Origin: Isoetes engelmannii
Taxonomy: Eukaryota; Streptophyta; Lycopodiopsida; Isoetales; Isoetaceae
Direction: 5' to 3'
Assembly (NCBI GenBank): GCA_011763485.2
Contig: JAANSK020266383.1
Location: 1-21,653, forward strand
Length of the DNA: 21,653 nt
Shown here: positions 11,601 to 20,020 of the stretch, piece after piece
Numbering within the stretch: the stretch's first letter is position 1
Layout of the letters: each line of letters starts with the position of its first letter
The notes under the pieces: generated by a model
Database searches by the model: none
Told to the model about the DNA's origin: nothing
Seen by the model: the letters and a program-made list of their open reading frames with translations, nothing else
Translations under genes and position numbers: made by a program

Positions 11601-14600
11601 GGAAGGAGCTCCTTCACTAGTAGGAAACAACTCTGACTCTATTTGATTCTTCAGATGATAGTACTCACTGTCAAAAAATTTGGCAAACACGTTATCCCAC
11701 CTCGGATGATGTCAAATCAACATTCAAATTGCAAAAGATCTGAATTTGAAAAGGAAGAAAGTGATATACGCACAGACAGCATTTGTGAGCCTTATGAACT
11801 CCATCATTCACTTGTTAATTCTCAGAAAGAAAAACACTTAGCATTCATGCCCAGGAAGCCTGCCCCGTACATCTCCCAAGTACGTCTAAAATATGATCTG
11901 ATGCAAACCTTGTTTCTCTTTGGCATTATGGGTGCCTAACCTCTTTCTTAGAAGGCACTAACAAATCTGAGTTTCTGTTACTGCCATACGCACATTATGA
12001 AATCATGTACAGGTCAGTGCTGTCCTGATCTTGTCCTAGCAGCACATCCTCCGTTTCTTGCTTAAGGGTTAAATATTGGTTAGACAAAATTTAAATATGA
12101 TTTTTGCAATAGATTTATTTCCATTCAATGACCATTAGGCTCGTCAACCCCTCGGAGATCCAAAATGATGTCTGATAGACCACAGGTCATCTATAGGCGT
12201 TAGCAAATCTTTTTGTTACTCTTTCCTCAAGAACCACCTAAGATGCCGCCACCTTCATGCAGAGCTTTTCCGGAAGCAGGTCTTCTTCATATTCCCCACT
12301 TCTTTAGGAGTTCATTAGCATGTAAATTCACGAATATCACCTTAATGGTGTATTGCAATGCCAAGAGGCACTAAACTTACTCTCTTACATCGTACGATAC
12401 AAAGCACACCGGATTCGTCATCACGTACTGAGTGAATTTATCCTTGTTTTGATAATTGAAGGTCATTTTTACAGCCACCTAAAGCATTCAGATGGGATTA
12501 TATGGATAACTTGTGGCATCAAATATTAAACACAACAACTATGAATGTTAGTTTGACAACTTAGATGTACAGAGAAGCAGCTTATGACCAAAGATGAGCA
12601 CAGACCATAAGACTCTACCCATGTTCAAACATTATCCCCTAACTATTCCTCATTGAACTTGTATTTGGTTAATTTGAAACATGTAGAGTCATCTTGGGCA
12701 GAATAGAATGACAGTTGTAACTGATGCGGTTCAGGTCTGGTAATGTTTATCTTTAAAAAGCACTCTTAAACTACTCAAGAAATAGAAGTTTACCAACCTT
12801 CGTTTTGCCATGTAATTCTCACCCCTCCACATCCATTCCATTTTGCGAAGGCAAGTTTTTCCAGGGCGATTGAAGTCACAAGCTGCACATATATCATCCG
12901 TAACAATGGATGGGGGCTACAAGCGCAACAACAACTTTAGTGTACTCGGATCTAATTTTATCAATAAAGATACAAAATTAAAAAATCCTATGGACTTCCA
13001 AGTTTGTTGCATAAAATATCCTAGCAAATTGAACAACATAAACCAGCAGGAACCACATTGCCATCTGGAGCAACCAATAATAACTCAGATGTGCAGGCAG
13101 GTTGGTTGCTCAATCATAGAGACCTTGGCTTGCAAGCAGAGGGCCCTGGGATTCTCAGCCTGTTCCCAGTAACACACGCACCTAAGAGTGTATACTGTAC
13201 TAAGAAAAAAAGAAGATACAACAGAAAACAAAAGAATATATAAAAGGTAAAAAGTTTCAAGCATAAAGCGTTGTCATCAATAGCTATACTGTGGACTAAC
13301 TATCTAACAGAGATTTTACTACTTTAGTCCAGCACAAGTGCTACCTGGAGACGGTTTGTGAGTATTATATTGGGATACATAGCAGCCACATCCAAGTGAT
13401 AAATTACTGGGCGCTCTTCTCTATTTGGAACATCGCGTAAATGTTCAAGCTGTAAATGAAACAAATAATTAGCTGTTTCTCTTTCAATACCCTGCTCTTC
13501 TTGGGAACAGTAAATTTACCTGTTTCCTAATCTCCTCTTTTATGTCATTGTAATTTGTAACAAGACCCAAATCCAGTTTCCCCTCTTTTTCTATTGCGTA
13601 ATGAAGGTCACGGTCCAAGTTATCAATCAACTTCTGCAGAAGATGTCAAAAAGTTATATGCTAAATCATGCCTGCTAGAGAATTTCAAAATTTTAGGTTG
13701 GTTTTCAAAGGGACTTCAGAAGCAAAGTATGCACATGCTTTACCAACGAGCTTTCTACTGCTTGGAGAAACTCGCCATACTCAATCCAGCTAGCTGGTAA
13801 GAAGTTCTTCTAGGATTGGGTGGTGAGGCATCTTGGCAGTTTCTGTTACAAAGTCGTGCCCTCTACCTGGACCATCTAATCCTATCCCATAGGATTTGAT
13901 GTGTTTATTTGGTCTCATAGACCTTAAGGGTCTCTTGTAGACGTTAATATAAACTCTTTCTTTCTCATTCTTTCTCTTTCTTTTTTTCTTTCTTCTATTG
14001 CCTCAAGAGGCATGGACAACATTCATATGATTCTAAGAGGGAAGGCAACTCTTAATAAAGAGCGGTCGACACTTCTCAAGAATATTAGGAGTAACTGCCA
14101 TAACAACGCCGTGACAAGTTTTAAAAGTCCAGATATCTAATATTCTCTGGATTCCATTTTTAGCCATATGACAACAGACACTTCATCCAACAAACGAACT
14201 GACGTGGGAGAGCTATGTTATGGATAATTTGCCCCCCTAAACTGAGGGTTGCATTGGTCCTCCAAAAGAAAGGGGCGAACACATATTACTTATACTCTGC
14301 TCCAGCTGCTAGAGATAATCCTAACTTACTTTTAGTCCTCGACAGTTTGATTTTATTTACTACTTGCTCCTGTTGTTAATGGTTTTTAGTTGTATTATTG
14401 GTCTTTTCGACTTTTATAGATGTTGATAAATCAGGAGTTGTTAATGGGTTTTAGTTGTATTATTGGTCTGCTGGACTTTTGTAGACGTTGACGAATCAGT
14501 CTTTCTTTCTTCCCTCGCAACACTTGCAGACTCAGAAATGTTGACCATGTAGATCTTTATTGGATATTACTATAGTCTTATGGCTCCGAGCTTAAAATGT

Positions 14601-17600
14601 TCTTTTGACAGACCTCAAGGAACAAGTAGATACAGTAAATAAAGCTACAACAAGGTGATCTTTACATTAAAGGCTCTATGATTTTGCTTATTCTCAAAAC
14701 ACAAAAATACCTGATACGCCTCTGGAACAAGACGGAATTTTGTGGGAATATCTGAACGGAAAACACCACTTTCAAGACACTCTACATGGCCTCCTATGTA
14801 AGTCTCACTTTCAAGCAACCGGCCATTAAAGAAACTCTCTGGTTCTGCCTTGTGTTTGTTTGGACAAATAATGTTACCCTTAAATGCCTGTCAAAACAGA
14901 ATACCTTAGTCTCAGAGTGGATGAACTCAGCGTCTTATATAGAAACACAATGGGATGAATTCAGCATCTTATATAGAGAAATGACGGCATCAAGCACACA
15001 GACGACTGAAGCAAAATTACCTGGACCATAAGGAGCATTTCACATAAAGTTCCACTACCCTTCCTCAAAACCTCATCAGGGGGCATTGGTATGATGGTTG
15101 CAAGGGAGAAGATAAATGGATGTACATATGTTGTATACAAATAGTATGTTGAGACAGCATCTGACACCGAATACGATGCCATTTTCTGCAACAAAGATTA
15201 AATCATTAATGTCAAGTGCTTAGCAGAGAGTATGACTAGTGCACAAACCTGTGGTTGTTCAATGGCAAAGCGAACCATATCTTCAGGATTGACCTCAAGC
15301 GGATCATAACCTAATTTTGCTTTTGTTACTGCCTGTAAAATTAAACAAAATCCGCTTACACTTATGCAGATGTACCTTGAAAGTTTCAAATTTGCAAAAG
15401 AAAGAGAAAACTCTATAACCTTAAGCCCTTGGCTTCCTTGGGGCAAGTAGCTGTCCCTCTTCACCCAAGCAAAACAATCTAAATGGCAGGCAAATTTACT
15501 TAGGCATTCACCCTGTGCAGTATCACACCGAAATCCAATTTCCTGAAAAACATGACAATAAGATATGGAAGTTACACACCATCCTGTTGAACATGGTAAA
15601 ATAGCACCTCTTTTTTGCGTACATTTATGTAAATTACATTGAGCCGGATCTATTGCTAACTTAATAAAGTACTTCTGAAGCAAACATAATACATGTCACA
15701 ATTGAGCTAGACATAATATCGATGATATAAAGCCAGTATTCCAACTATAAAAAGAGTAGACAGTAAATAACAGTGAAGGAAACTGGCTTTCTATTTGTGG
15801 CCTGCATAAAGTGCAAGAGATTAAAAGAGAACCACACCTCATGCATGTCCATTTTATGAAACTTAGCCCGCTGTTCAAGAAATGGCCAGTCAAAAAAGTC
15901 GCCATTGTAAGTAACGTAAATCCCAGGCTTACATTCCCGCATATGGCTGAACCAGCATTGCAGCAGCTCTTTCTGTACAAAGAAAAAGGGAATAAATTAC
16001 GAGTTATCCTCATCCCAAATGTCCAAGCAGTCAACTGAAGGTTACACTATCCTTTTTTGGGTTATTACCTCATTTGGAACATTTGTTACTTTAAAATATC
16101 CTTCAAACTCGGGTTTTGGAGAATATTCTATGTCTTCAATGTCCTGACCGACACACTAAATCACAGCAAAAGAGTATGATAGTGTAAAAATCACCAAGTA
16201 GAAAGTATAAGATATCAGGCATTGAACATTAGTGATACTAGGGAGTGACACCAGCGATCTCTAAGAAAGTACAAAACAAGCAGTCGTTCAGAAGGGAAAG
16301 CATGACAGGAAACAAAACAAGATCAACTGCTGATATAATGACAATTTTTGGAGCAGTTAGGATTGCGAGTGGATCATCTTCCTAGGAATTTCTTCCTTGG
16401 ATTAGGTGTTTTTTGTGATAGAAGATGTAAATGTCTTGGAGGCTATTGCCATCCTTGCAGATCCGCAATTTGCATGTCTTCGGTCCCATAGACCCTATGG
16501 GTCTTCCATAGATGTTACTAAATCTTTCTTTCTTTCTTTGGACAAAAAAAACAAGCTTCCCGTTTAGAACATATACTACCCCAATTCCCTCCAGTTTTTC
16601 TTGATTTGCTCATTATTCTACGGGTTGTGAATAGGCTCATTCCTACATCCATGATAGCTAAGTTTTGGCCACATGCTATTGCTGCTAAATCCAGTCCATT
16701 GCTGCTAAATCCAGTTACCTTTTCAAACTTTGAAACTTTTCAGGTTGCAAAAACGACACCCAAGACACAACCACACGCCACATACAGGAGAGACGACATA
16801 GATAACAGGTACGAATGACAGAAAAACCACAACCCAATGCACAGTCCGAACCATACATAGAAAGCACCCCTTACCTCACGATTAATTATAAGATATCCTT
16901 GCCCGTCTATCATGTAAGATATCATCATAACATTATCAAAAGAAGCATCTGGGAATTTGAGAGGAAGTTTGGTGGTTTCAATATCAAAAGCACAAATTCT
17001 TGCTTCAGCACGTTGAAGGAGATCAGTCCGCTTCTCGATTTTTACTTTTGCAGCTTCAACAATTACTGTATACCATTGCCCACATCTGACATCTTTGACA
17101 GAACAAGAGGAGAAAGCAGTATATTATGAATTAGAAAATAACATCTAAAGAATAGTGACTGTGTTCACCTACCATTGTCAATGGCAAAGCGAACGTGATA
17201 TGGAACATCATATTCCCGTATATCGATCATGTATTCATTGTAATCCTGCACTCTGGGATTTCCTTGAGCTGTACAACTGCAAATGTTGAAACAACCATTT
17301 AAACAAGCCTTGTATCAACTAAATATGCATTAAACCTCTTTCTCAAACTTTTCCCTAAAGCAGGTTGATGATAAGCACGACAATACTCAATTTGATTTTC
17401 CATGTTCGGGTAGAAAACTATGTGCCAAACATATGGGACACAAAATCCAAACAAGCCAGTTCCATTTGTGATAATTCTAAACTTGACACCGTCTTTCTCT
17501 GCTTCCATCCTCCCAAAATAAGCACAAACAATACTCAATTTCATTCTCCATATTCAGTTACAAAACTAAGTAAATAGGATAGATCAAATACACCAAGCCA

Positions 17601-19885
17601 GTTCCACTTGTAATGTTTCTAGAGTCGACACCATCTTTAAGATGGGCATGGGATGAAGTCTGGAGAGGTTACAGCCCATTGTATAGCAATTTCCACTAAG
17701 GACTGGATACACACATCCAGTATTTAAAAACCTGCATATCCAAAAACAATATCGAGCCATATCTAAAACAACAGATTCAAACCTCAAAAAGCGGATACTT
17801 GGAACCATGCTAGAACTGAGAGATACGTAATGAACTCGAGAAACAATATAATTACCTCATATCCTGCACAAGAACCTCGTAGGCTTGAGCAGCTTCCAGT
17901 TTTGCTTGATTACGCTCTATTATGGGCGATAGATCACTTTTTACAGACATCAGCTCTTGTACAGTGTTGAATTTGACCTTCAGAAATGACCTTTGTAAAC
18001 CTGAGAGATGATTTTTCTGCATGGTAGTACTGCTATCATTATAGAATGAAAATTGAAGACAGAAATAGGAAAAGAAAAAGTAAGATTGTATTGACACCTA
18101 AAAACCCATAATATTAAAAGACATTCCTACAGCTTCAAGAATAGATGGTATAATGATGCGTATAAAGATGCACAAAACAGGAAATCATGGTAAAGTATAG
18201 TTGGAAAGGAATAGAAGAAGCATGTGTTTAATTTGTGCCTGACCAATTACAAATACTTGGAATACTTGCACACTGACATGGTCGCCATGTAATCCTCTTC
18301 ACATACTGATAAAGAGGTTCCATGAGGCAAAGGGCTGCTACACATACATGGTATGCTATACATTTCGACTGCTATGTAACATCATAGACGAGGACAAATA
18401 CTTGGAATATAAGGAATGGGAGATACTTTTGCACTTGCTGCTGCTTCAGCATCCCCTCCAATTATTCCAGAAAACATTCTGGATTGGTGGTTCAATGTAA
18501 ATTATGCAATGATCCGCAACGTTCGGCATAAGCATGGCTGGCAAGTAAGGCAAGTGATCTTGTATACTATCCTAATTCTTCGCGTTATTCAATACCATTC
18601 ACAAAGAACTTGGTGAGTATAACTAGCATTGTTGCCCTGATTATATAAGTCAGCTGACTCCAGCACTCCAGCTATTGAATTTATAATCATATCGTGCCAT
18701 AATTTTGGATCTCCCAAATCCAAGGAAAAACAATTAAACAATCAGATAGAAGCAGGAGTTTCCCTCACCAGGTTCAGATCTTCTTTCTTGACCACTTGAA
18801 TATCTGCTATTTGGCCTTCATAACGCCGCCGCAAATATGCCTCAACTTCAAGTTCCATGTTTGGCTGGGTATTGAGTCCACAACATAAGAAGTTTAAGAA
18901 TTTTTTCTAAAAAACCTGTTTCTTAGGGACATGCCTACCAGTAGAGCATAAGTACACCTTATCATGCGTTAATACAGGATATAAAGATGACAGTTCCAAA
19001 TCCACATCAATGTTGTTCTTGCATATAGTCCAAAAAAATAATCTATCCTTTACTAATACTGTATCTTAAGAAACTTACCTTTGTTCCAATATAGAAGTAG
19101 GGTGGGAATTTAATTCTTGATTTGAAAGTTGATCCATCCTGAGATGTCACAAATGGAATAAGAAAATATGTTGTATGTATAGCAAAAGCATAAAAGGATC
19201 ATTACCTGGCACATAAAGTACAAATGGATACAGCTGAATGTCTGGTTATTGCAGTCTTGATCTTCAAATGATGCCTGAATAAAAGTAAAAATAATCATGT
19301 CATTCAAGATACAAATAGCATCTTAGTTCACGTCAATTACATGACTGAAGCTTTTCAAACGAGAAGACTGTCTATAATTTATTTCCAATATCTGGACTGA
19401 TGTTTTGCAGTTCAGGGATAGTCCAGTGTGTGAAAGAGCAATTCTTAGTTCAGGAAGTGTTTCGCAACCAATATATTTTTGCCAAGTGAAGTCATATTGA
19501 TCTACGTGCAAATCCAACTATATGGGAGATCCTAATTCCTCTCCTACTGTTTTGCACCAACTTACGGCTCCACATTACAGCATTGGGCAAAATGGCAGCT
19601 GCCAAAATAAATGAAAATGCAGGCAATAAGAGTAAACAATTTGAGAATGCTCTGTTGGAAAAAGAAAAAACACAATGCAGAACTCACAGGTGACATATTT
19701 AAAAGCCATCCGAGTCTAGGTTCTCCCTCTGTGAACAGCTCAAATCCCAGACGAGCCTCCAAGGCATCTTCAGAACTCCTCCAGATTCTGGATCTGCCAA
19801 CACGCCGAACACTGTCACCACTTCCTCTGCCCCTGCCCCTGCCCCTTCCTCCTCCATCCCCGTTCAGTCGACGGCGTCCGCTCAT
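1978..19885 (-). CDS. POLE (POL2/TIL1): DNA polymerase epsilon catalytic subunit A, 49 exons, complete
   Basis: Leading-strand replicative DNA polymerase with 3'-5' proofreading, the large subunit of the nuclear Pol epsilon holoenzyme. Exons 5' to 3' (low..high): 19688..19885, 19206..19274, 19079..19138, 18769..18864, 17856..18016, 17169..17276, 16875..17085, 16069..16155, 15838..15972, 15420..15542, 15249..15332, 15021..15185, 14711..14887, 13520..13633, 13345..13449, 12798..12916, 11526..11667, 11338..11432, 11057..11162, 10783..10862, 9926..10102, 9758..9845, 9591..9671, 9370..9513, 8555..8650, 8237..8437, 8100..8154, 7884..8026, 7425..7777, 7217..7346, 6948..7145, 6435..6509, 6162..6352, 5882..6071, 5639..5703, 5041..5173, 4867..4968, 4705..4788, 4553..4627, 4426..4485, 4036..4295, 3809..3857, 3575..3735, 3427..3493, 2999..3316, 2687..2908, 2513..2619, 2230..2422, 1978..2154. 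All introns are GT-AG, 63 to 1130 nt long. The exons sum to 2209 codons plus TAG. Human POLE is 2286 aa, and plant forms are about 2150-2200 as I recall. No frameshift, stop or missing catalytic residue was found, so the gene looks functional. Exon edges were chosen by eye from phase and family conservation; a few could be off by one alternative acceptor. Confidence 0.95.
5174..5638 (-). other. POLE intron 35, 465 nt, nothing recognised
   Basis: GT-AG intron between residues 1541 split codons. It is AT-rich, with no repeat or open frame worth noting. Near its 3' end there are two AG acceptors 13 nt apart; only the upstream one keeps frame. Confidence 0.7.
6510..6947 (-). other. POLE intron 31, 438 nt, nothing recognised
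   Basis: GT-AG, phase 0, AT-rich intron with no repeat family, RNA gene or open frame that I can identify. Confidence 0.7.
7217..8154 (-). other. POLE exons 27-30: thumb end and linker with PCNA-box-like motif (residues 1075-1301)
   Basis: Exons 27 and 28 complete the thumb, with [28 protein letters not shown] and [16 protein letters not shown], all strongly conserved. Exon 29 (7425..7777, 353 nt) is the longest exon and encodes the poorly conserved linker. Within it QKSILDVF (Q1167 to F1174), just after [17 protein letters not shown], fits a degenerate PIP box (Q, then I, then an aromatic) and stands where the human and yeast PCNA-interaction motif lies. The linker ends in a basic stretch ([14 protein letters not shown]) that could act as a nuclear localisation signal. 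The PIP and NLS readings are inferred from position and composition. Confidence 0.85.
8651..9369 (-). other. POLE intron 24 with an unexplained 159-codon open frame
   Basis: A 719-nt GT-AG intron between exons 24 and 25, phase 0. On the gene strand, 9268 down to 8789 is an uninterrupted frame of 159 codons beginning ATG ATG. The translation has ordinary amino acid composition (for example [18 protein letters not shown], then [18 protein letters not shown]) rather than low complexity. I do not recognise the family. It is not in continuous frame with the POLE exons, since reading from exon 24 meets a stop at once. It could be a captured gene or transposon fragment, or chance. Confidence 0.4.
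10103..10782 (-). other. POLE intron 20, 680 nt, with a hairpin-CTTT repeat relic
   Basis: GT-AG intron splitting the codon of K812. It carries one copy of the dispersed repeat described at 10411-10485. The remainder is AT-rich and unassigned. Confidence 0.7.
10411..10485 (+). repeat. Dispersed hairpin-CTTT repeat, copy A
   Basis: Consensus of the family: GTCTTCGGTCTCATAGACC, a hairpin-forming stretch, then GGTCTTCCATAGATGTTAATAAA and a pyrimidine tail of CTTT or TTTC units. This copy has GGTCTCATAGACC at 10422-10434 and the tail CTTTCTCTGTTTC. A stem-loop plus simple tail resembles the 3' end of a SINE or LINE. It is antisense to POLE. Confidence 0.6.
11668..12797 (-). other. POLE intron 16, 1130 nt, the longest
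   Basis: GT-AG intron splitting the codon of S671. It holds repeat copy B. No open frame with a recognisable product was found; the plus-strand frame at 11643-11939 overlaps exon 17 in antisense and is not a gene. Confidence 0.7.
12155..12230 (+). repeat. Dispersed hairpin-CTTT repeat, copy B (diverged)
   Basis: The segment TGATAGACCACAGGTCATCT then ATAGGCGTTAGCAAATCTTT follows the same order as copies A and E, with more changes and a weaker T-rich tail. Same orientation as the others, inside intron 16. Confidence 0.45.
12917..13344 (-). other. POLE intron 15, 428 nt, carrying a SINE-like insert
   Basis: GT-AG, phase 0 intron between motif A exon 15 and exon 16. Most of its length is made up by the SINE-like element listed at about 13092-13235 and its flanks. 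Confidence 0.7.
13092..13235 (+). mobile_element. tRNA-derived SINE-like element
   Basis: The plus strand reads GGTTGCTCAATCATAGAG at 13104-13121, close to the tRNA D-arm/A box (GTAGCTCAATGGTAGAGC). An anticodon-arm-like CTTGGCTTGCAAGCAGAGG follows, then GGGATTCTCAGCC at 13148-13160 in the position of the B box/T-arm (GGGTTCGANTCCC). After a short unrelated body comes an A-rich tail from 13203. A box, B box, about 27 nt between them, a body and an A-rich tail together make a tRNA-derived SINE. It is too diverged to be a working tRNA. Target-site duplication not identified, so the ends are approximate. Confidence 0.6.
13905..14000 (+). repeat. Dispersed hairpin-CTTT repeat, copy C
   Basis: GGTCTCATAGACC at 13911-13923 is followed by TTAAGGGTCTCTTGTAGACGTTAATATAAACTC-like sequence (13924-13956) and a long TTTC tail to about 13995. 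Its hairpin and tail match copies A and E; it has the longest tail of the set, which suggests it is one of the younger copies. Confidence 0.6.
14372..14515 (+). repeat. Hairpin-CTTT repeat, copy D, with internal 65-bp tandem duplication
   Basis: Two direct copies, 14372-14434 and 14437-14499 (period 65), start GTTGTTAATGG and end AATCAG, with about nine differences over 63 positions. Each includes TTGGTC, then CTTTTRTAGAYGTTGAYRAA, the last part of the family consensus. The second copy ends in the CTTTCTTTC tail. Confidence 0.65.
16156..16874 (-). other. POLE intron 7, 719 nt, repeat-bearing
   Basis: GT-AG intron, phase 0, between Exo I exon 7 and exon 8. It carries repeat copy E (16470-16541) and a 20-bp-period direct repeat of ATTGCTGCTAAATCCAGT at 16678-16695 and 16698-16715. 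Confidence 0.7.
16470..16541 (+). repeat. Dispersed hairpin-CTTT repeat, copy E
   Basis: Starts TGCATGTCTTCGGTCCCATA and goes on through ACCCTATGGGTCTTCCATAG to a clean CTTTCTTTCTTT tail. CCCATAG at 16484-16490 pairs with CTATGGG around 16494-16501. This is the clearest copy and shares TGTCTTCGGTC with copy A. Confidence 0.65.
17277..17855 (-). other. POLE intron 5, 579 nt, mostly an old tandem duplication
   Basis: GT-AG intron splitting the codon of S195. Two related segments, 17371-17513 and 17518 to about 17650, lie head to tail. Both begin ATAAGCAC and ACAATACTCAATTT and share CAAGCCAGTTCCA and GACACC.TCTTT in the same order, offset by 142-147 bp. By eye about a quarter of positions differ. 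Frames that cross them on either strand have no recognisable product. Confidence 0.65.
18017..18768 (-). other. POLE intron 4, 752 nt
   Basis: GT-AG, phase 0 intron. A perfect 16-bp direct repeat, ACAAATACTTGGAATA, is at 18249-18264 and 18394-18409 and encloses 129 bp. No tail or recognised element lies between, so the origin is unclear. The plus-strand frame 18416-18616 has no family that I recognise. Confidence 0.6.
19275..19687 (-). other. POLE intron 1, 413 nt
   Basis: GT-AG, phase 0, with donor GTGAGT after residue 66. It is AT-rich. No repeats or open frames worth noting. First introns of plant genes often carry enhancing elements, but nothing specific can be pointed out here. Confidence 0.7.
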
Positions 19886-19928
19886 CCTTTGCCTGGATTG
19901 CTCCCTTCTGAGCTCTCAGTCTCTTCAT
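19815..19928 (-). other. Upstream ATG with a reading frame overlapping the POLE start
   Basis: An ATG at 19928-19926 lies 43 nt before the POLE ATG, in another frame, with A at -3. Its frame runs past the main start and stops at 19815, giving a 37-codon overlapping uORF. If transcripts begin upstream of 19928, this would reduce translation from the main ATG by requiring leaky scanning. If the start site is between the two ATGs the uORF is absent. Whether it is transcribed cannot be told from the sequence. Confidence 0.4.
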
Positions 19929-19935
19929 TCTTAAC

Positions 19936-19946
19936 TTGGCGGGAAA
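19936..19946 (-). promoter_or_regulatory. E2F binding site in the POLE promoter
   Basis: Read on the gene strand the bases are TTTCCCGCCAA, an exact match to the canonical E2F/DP site (TTTCCCGC). It lies 51 nt upstream of the POLE ATG. E2F-driven expression at G1/S is known for plant replication genes, including Pol epsilon subunits, so position and sequence agree. No clear TATA box is seen between this site and the ATG, so transcription may start close to the site. Confidence 0.75.
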
Positions 19947-20014
19947 GCTGACGTGTATGACAGCTTGAACGCCTACGTTGTAGTAGATTCGGACATTACC
20001 ATACACGTCAAGCA

Positions 20015-20020
20015 CACGTG
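20015..20020. promoter_or_regulatory. G-box-like CACGTG within ACACGTGT
   Basis: The palindrome ACACGTGT at 20014-20021 contains the CACGTG core bound by plant bZIP and bHLH factors, about 130 nt upstream of the POLE ATG. Nearby, GACGTGTATG (19950-19959) and CATACACGTC (20000-20009) form a perfect 10-bp inverted pair. The match is to a short motif, so function is only possible. Confidence 0.35.

Larger units (their letters stand above)
13634..14710 (-). other. POLE intron 13, 1077 nt, repeat-bearing
   Basis: GT-AG, phase 0 intron between exons 13 and 14. It contains copies C and D of the hairpin-CTTT repeat. The plus-strand frame at 13594-13800 starts inside exon 14 in antisense and has no family match that I know. 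Confidence 0.7.
8237..14887 (-). other. POLE exons 13-26: polymerase domain (residues 500-1074)
   Basis: This part holds palm, fingers, the Pol-epsilon-specific P domain and the start of the thumb. Motif A is [12 protein letters not shown] with catalytic D616 and M620 (human D626 and M630). Motif B is [13 protein letters not shown] with K799, N803, Y806 and G807. Motif C is ELDTDGIW with D850 and D852. Cysteines C641, C644, C653 and C716 match the four that ligate the metal or Fe-S cluster in the yeast catalytic domain (C665, C668, C677, C763); C716 sits in KKYCQK. The block [18 protein letters not shown] and the thumb segment with SMSK-like [15 protein letters not shown] are nearly identical to other eukaryotes. 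Introns 13, 15, 16, 20 and 24 inside this part are long and carry repeats or an unexplained open frame. Confidence 0.93.
15021..17085 (-). other. POLE exons 7-12: 3'-5' exonuclease domain (residues 232-499)
   Basis: This is the proofreading exonuclease of the DnaQ-like fold. Exo I is FDIETT with D265 and E267, the equivalents of human D275/E277. Exo II is [11 protein letters not shown] with N353 and D358 (human D368). Exo III is YSVSDA with Y449 and D453 (human D462). All metal-binding acidic residues are present, so proofreading should be active. The Exo III exon continues into [15 protein letters not shown] and [13 protein letters not shown], which are close to invariant in eukaryotic Pol epsilon. 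Exon 8 has two in-frame acceptors 12 nt apart; the upstream one adds CVGQ, which matches the family, and is used in the model. Confidence 0.93.
17169..19885 (-). other. POLE exons 1-6: amino-terminal domain (residues 1-231)
   Basis: This part encodes the amino-terminal domain typical of B-family Pol epsilon, which packs against the exonuclease. The start is the ATG at 19885; it has A at -3 and opens the conserved segment LGFELF then GWLLNMSP near residues 47-66. Residues 11-23 form an arginine-glycine tract encoded by a CCCCTG-type hexamer repeat on the plus strand and are probably disordered. Further conserved blocks are YFYIGTK (exon 3), [16 protein letters not shown] (exon 4), KNHLSGL (start of exon 5) and [14 protein letters not shown] (exon 6). 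Exon 6 is preceded by two candidate acceptors 8 nt apart. I chose the upstream one at 17277/17278 because only it keeps the reading frame into the conserved block. Confidence 0.9.

Noticed and set aside
11643-11939. Plus-strand 98-codon frame
   Set aside because: It starts antisense to exon 17 and runs into intron 16, with no recognisable product.
13104-13160. Functional tRNA gene
   Set aside because: A and B boxes are recognisable but the acceptor stem and T-arm do not pair properly and an A-rich tail follows, so a SINE head fits better.
17299-17808. Missing POLE exon between exons 5 and 6
   Set aside because: With the acceptor at 17277/17278 exons 5 and 6 join in phase and cover the conserved region; the frames in the intron follow the tandem duplication and match no Pol epsilon segment.
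19611-19934. Plus-strand 107-codon frame with a proline-leucine run
   Set aside because: Antisense of exon 1; the run is the complement of the RG-coding hexamer repeat.
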